DNA of 5,386 nt from JBGLNJ01 sp964353405. Lineage in GTDB: Bacteria > Chloroflexota > Anaerolineae > Fen-1058. Positions 5,130 to 5,386 of this stretch are shown piece after piece (position 1 is the first letter of the stretch; the number at the start of each line of letters is the position of its first letter). A program made the position numbers and the translations under genes. The notes under the pieces are model-generated. The model was not told the origin of the DNA and searched no databases. It saw only the letters and a program-made list of their open reading frames with translations. The DNA lies in contig CAYGWJ010000300.1 of NCBI GenBank assembly GCA_964353405.1, forward strand, positions 1-5,386, read 5' to 3'.

Positions 5130-5158
5130 AGGATATGCCGATTTGCGGAGGTTGTCAA
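5130..5158 (-). promoter_or_regulatory. second copy of the kinase-operon promoter, now orphaned
   Basis: TTGACA (5153-5158) and TATCCT (5130-5135) are kept at 17-nt spacing. The promoter faces the truncated transposase, which has no visible start codon with an SD nearby, so it probably drives no intact gene here. Confidence 0.45.
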
Positions 5159-5256
5159 CAGCGGTTTTCCAGCCAGGTCAGCATATGATCCAGCGACTCG
5201 AGCACTTGCGCAACCTCGTCCTCTTGAATCGTCAAGGGTGGCAAGAGTTGGTCGTG
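5155..5256 (-). pseudogene. C-terminal tail of a class-III aminotransferase, copy 2
   Basis: This copy ends HDQLLPPLTIQEDEVAQV, LESLDHMLTWLENRC and TGA. It differs from copy 1 by I/L and N/H replacements and five synonymous bases (P, P, L with two, Q). As in copy 1, only about 33 codons resemble the family, and the 7-bp inverted repeat at 5254-5277 marks the break. It is followed downstream by transposase DNA rather than by a kinase gene. Confidence 0.62.
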
Positions 5257-5386
5257 CGGCACTGGCACACGCCGCACGGCGCCGATGACAGAGAGGCCAC
5301 GCCAAGCGGCCCGCCCTCTCCTCCTTACGCAAGGCTCTGGCAATCTTACCTCACGCGCGACCCGAGGGGGAGGACTGGCGGGGCGG

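Larger units (their letters stand above)
5075..5386. repeat. long direct repeat, copy 2 (runs to the window edge)
   Basis: This copy matches 3311-3622 without gaps and carries the same promoter hexamers, aminotransferase tail and start of the hairpin-rich segment. The last 119 bases (5268-5386) are identical to copy 1, and the repeat may continue beyond the window. Confidence 0.95.

Noticed and set aside
1..5386. Length equal to the phage phiX174 genome
   Set aside because: The gene content is unrelated: no phage genes are present. The length match is coincidental.
1..5386. CRISPR array, tRNA or rRNA
   Set aside because: No regularly spaced repeats, cloverleaf with a CCA-type acceptor, or conserved rRNA stretch could be seen on either strand.

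Overview
The window is a GC-rich bacterial fragment whose clearly coding genes all lie on the minus strand. Gene style, strong Shine-Dalgarno (SD) sites, a PIN toxin-antitoxin pair, an IS110-family remnant and dispersed palindromic repeats suit an environmental bacterium, possibly Chloroflexota. That placement is an inference from repeat and gene style; there is no marker gene.

Layout from left to right. Positions 1-337 hold a possible C-terminal scrap of a plus-strand gene, two small hairpins and a nested palindromic intergenic element at 159-330. Positions 338-3285 hold a two-gene minus-strand operon: an FGGY-family sugar kinase (xylulokinase-like, 503 aa) followed 29 bp later by a complete sphingosine-1-phosphate-lyase-like PLP enzyme (468 aa). 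A sigma70-type promoter lies at 3366-3394. Positions 3391-3901 hold the C-terminal tail of a class-III aminotransferase fused to a densely hairpinned segment, which may be a decayed 5' part of a group II intron. Positions 3952-4690 hold a compact toxin-antitoxin module (Phd/YefM-type antitoxin, VapC/FitB-type PIN toxin) with a near-consensus promoter. Positions 4817-5074 hold the C-terminal end of an IS110-family transposase. Positions 5075-5386 are a second, 96.5% identical copy of 3311-3622, running off the window edge.

How the parts relate. The kinase and lyase are very probably co-transcribed and could act in sequence: phosphorylation of a sugar or polyol-like substrate, then PLP-dependent cleavage of a phosphorylated amino compound. 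The aminotransferase tail upstream hints at a third enzyme once encoded there. The kinase lacks the usual xylulose-contacting Met-His pair, so its substrate should be treated as unknown.

The right half is a patchwork of mobile and duplicated DNA. The 312-bp duplication carries the aminotransferase tail and the promoter that now serves the kinase operon. In the other copy the same promoter points into the transposase remnant. The most unusual items are the kinase plus S1P-lyase-like operon, the structured segment at 3527-3901, and the duplication whose differences are mostly synonymous on one side and absent on the other.
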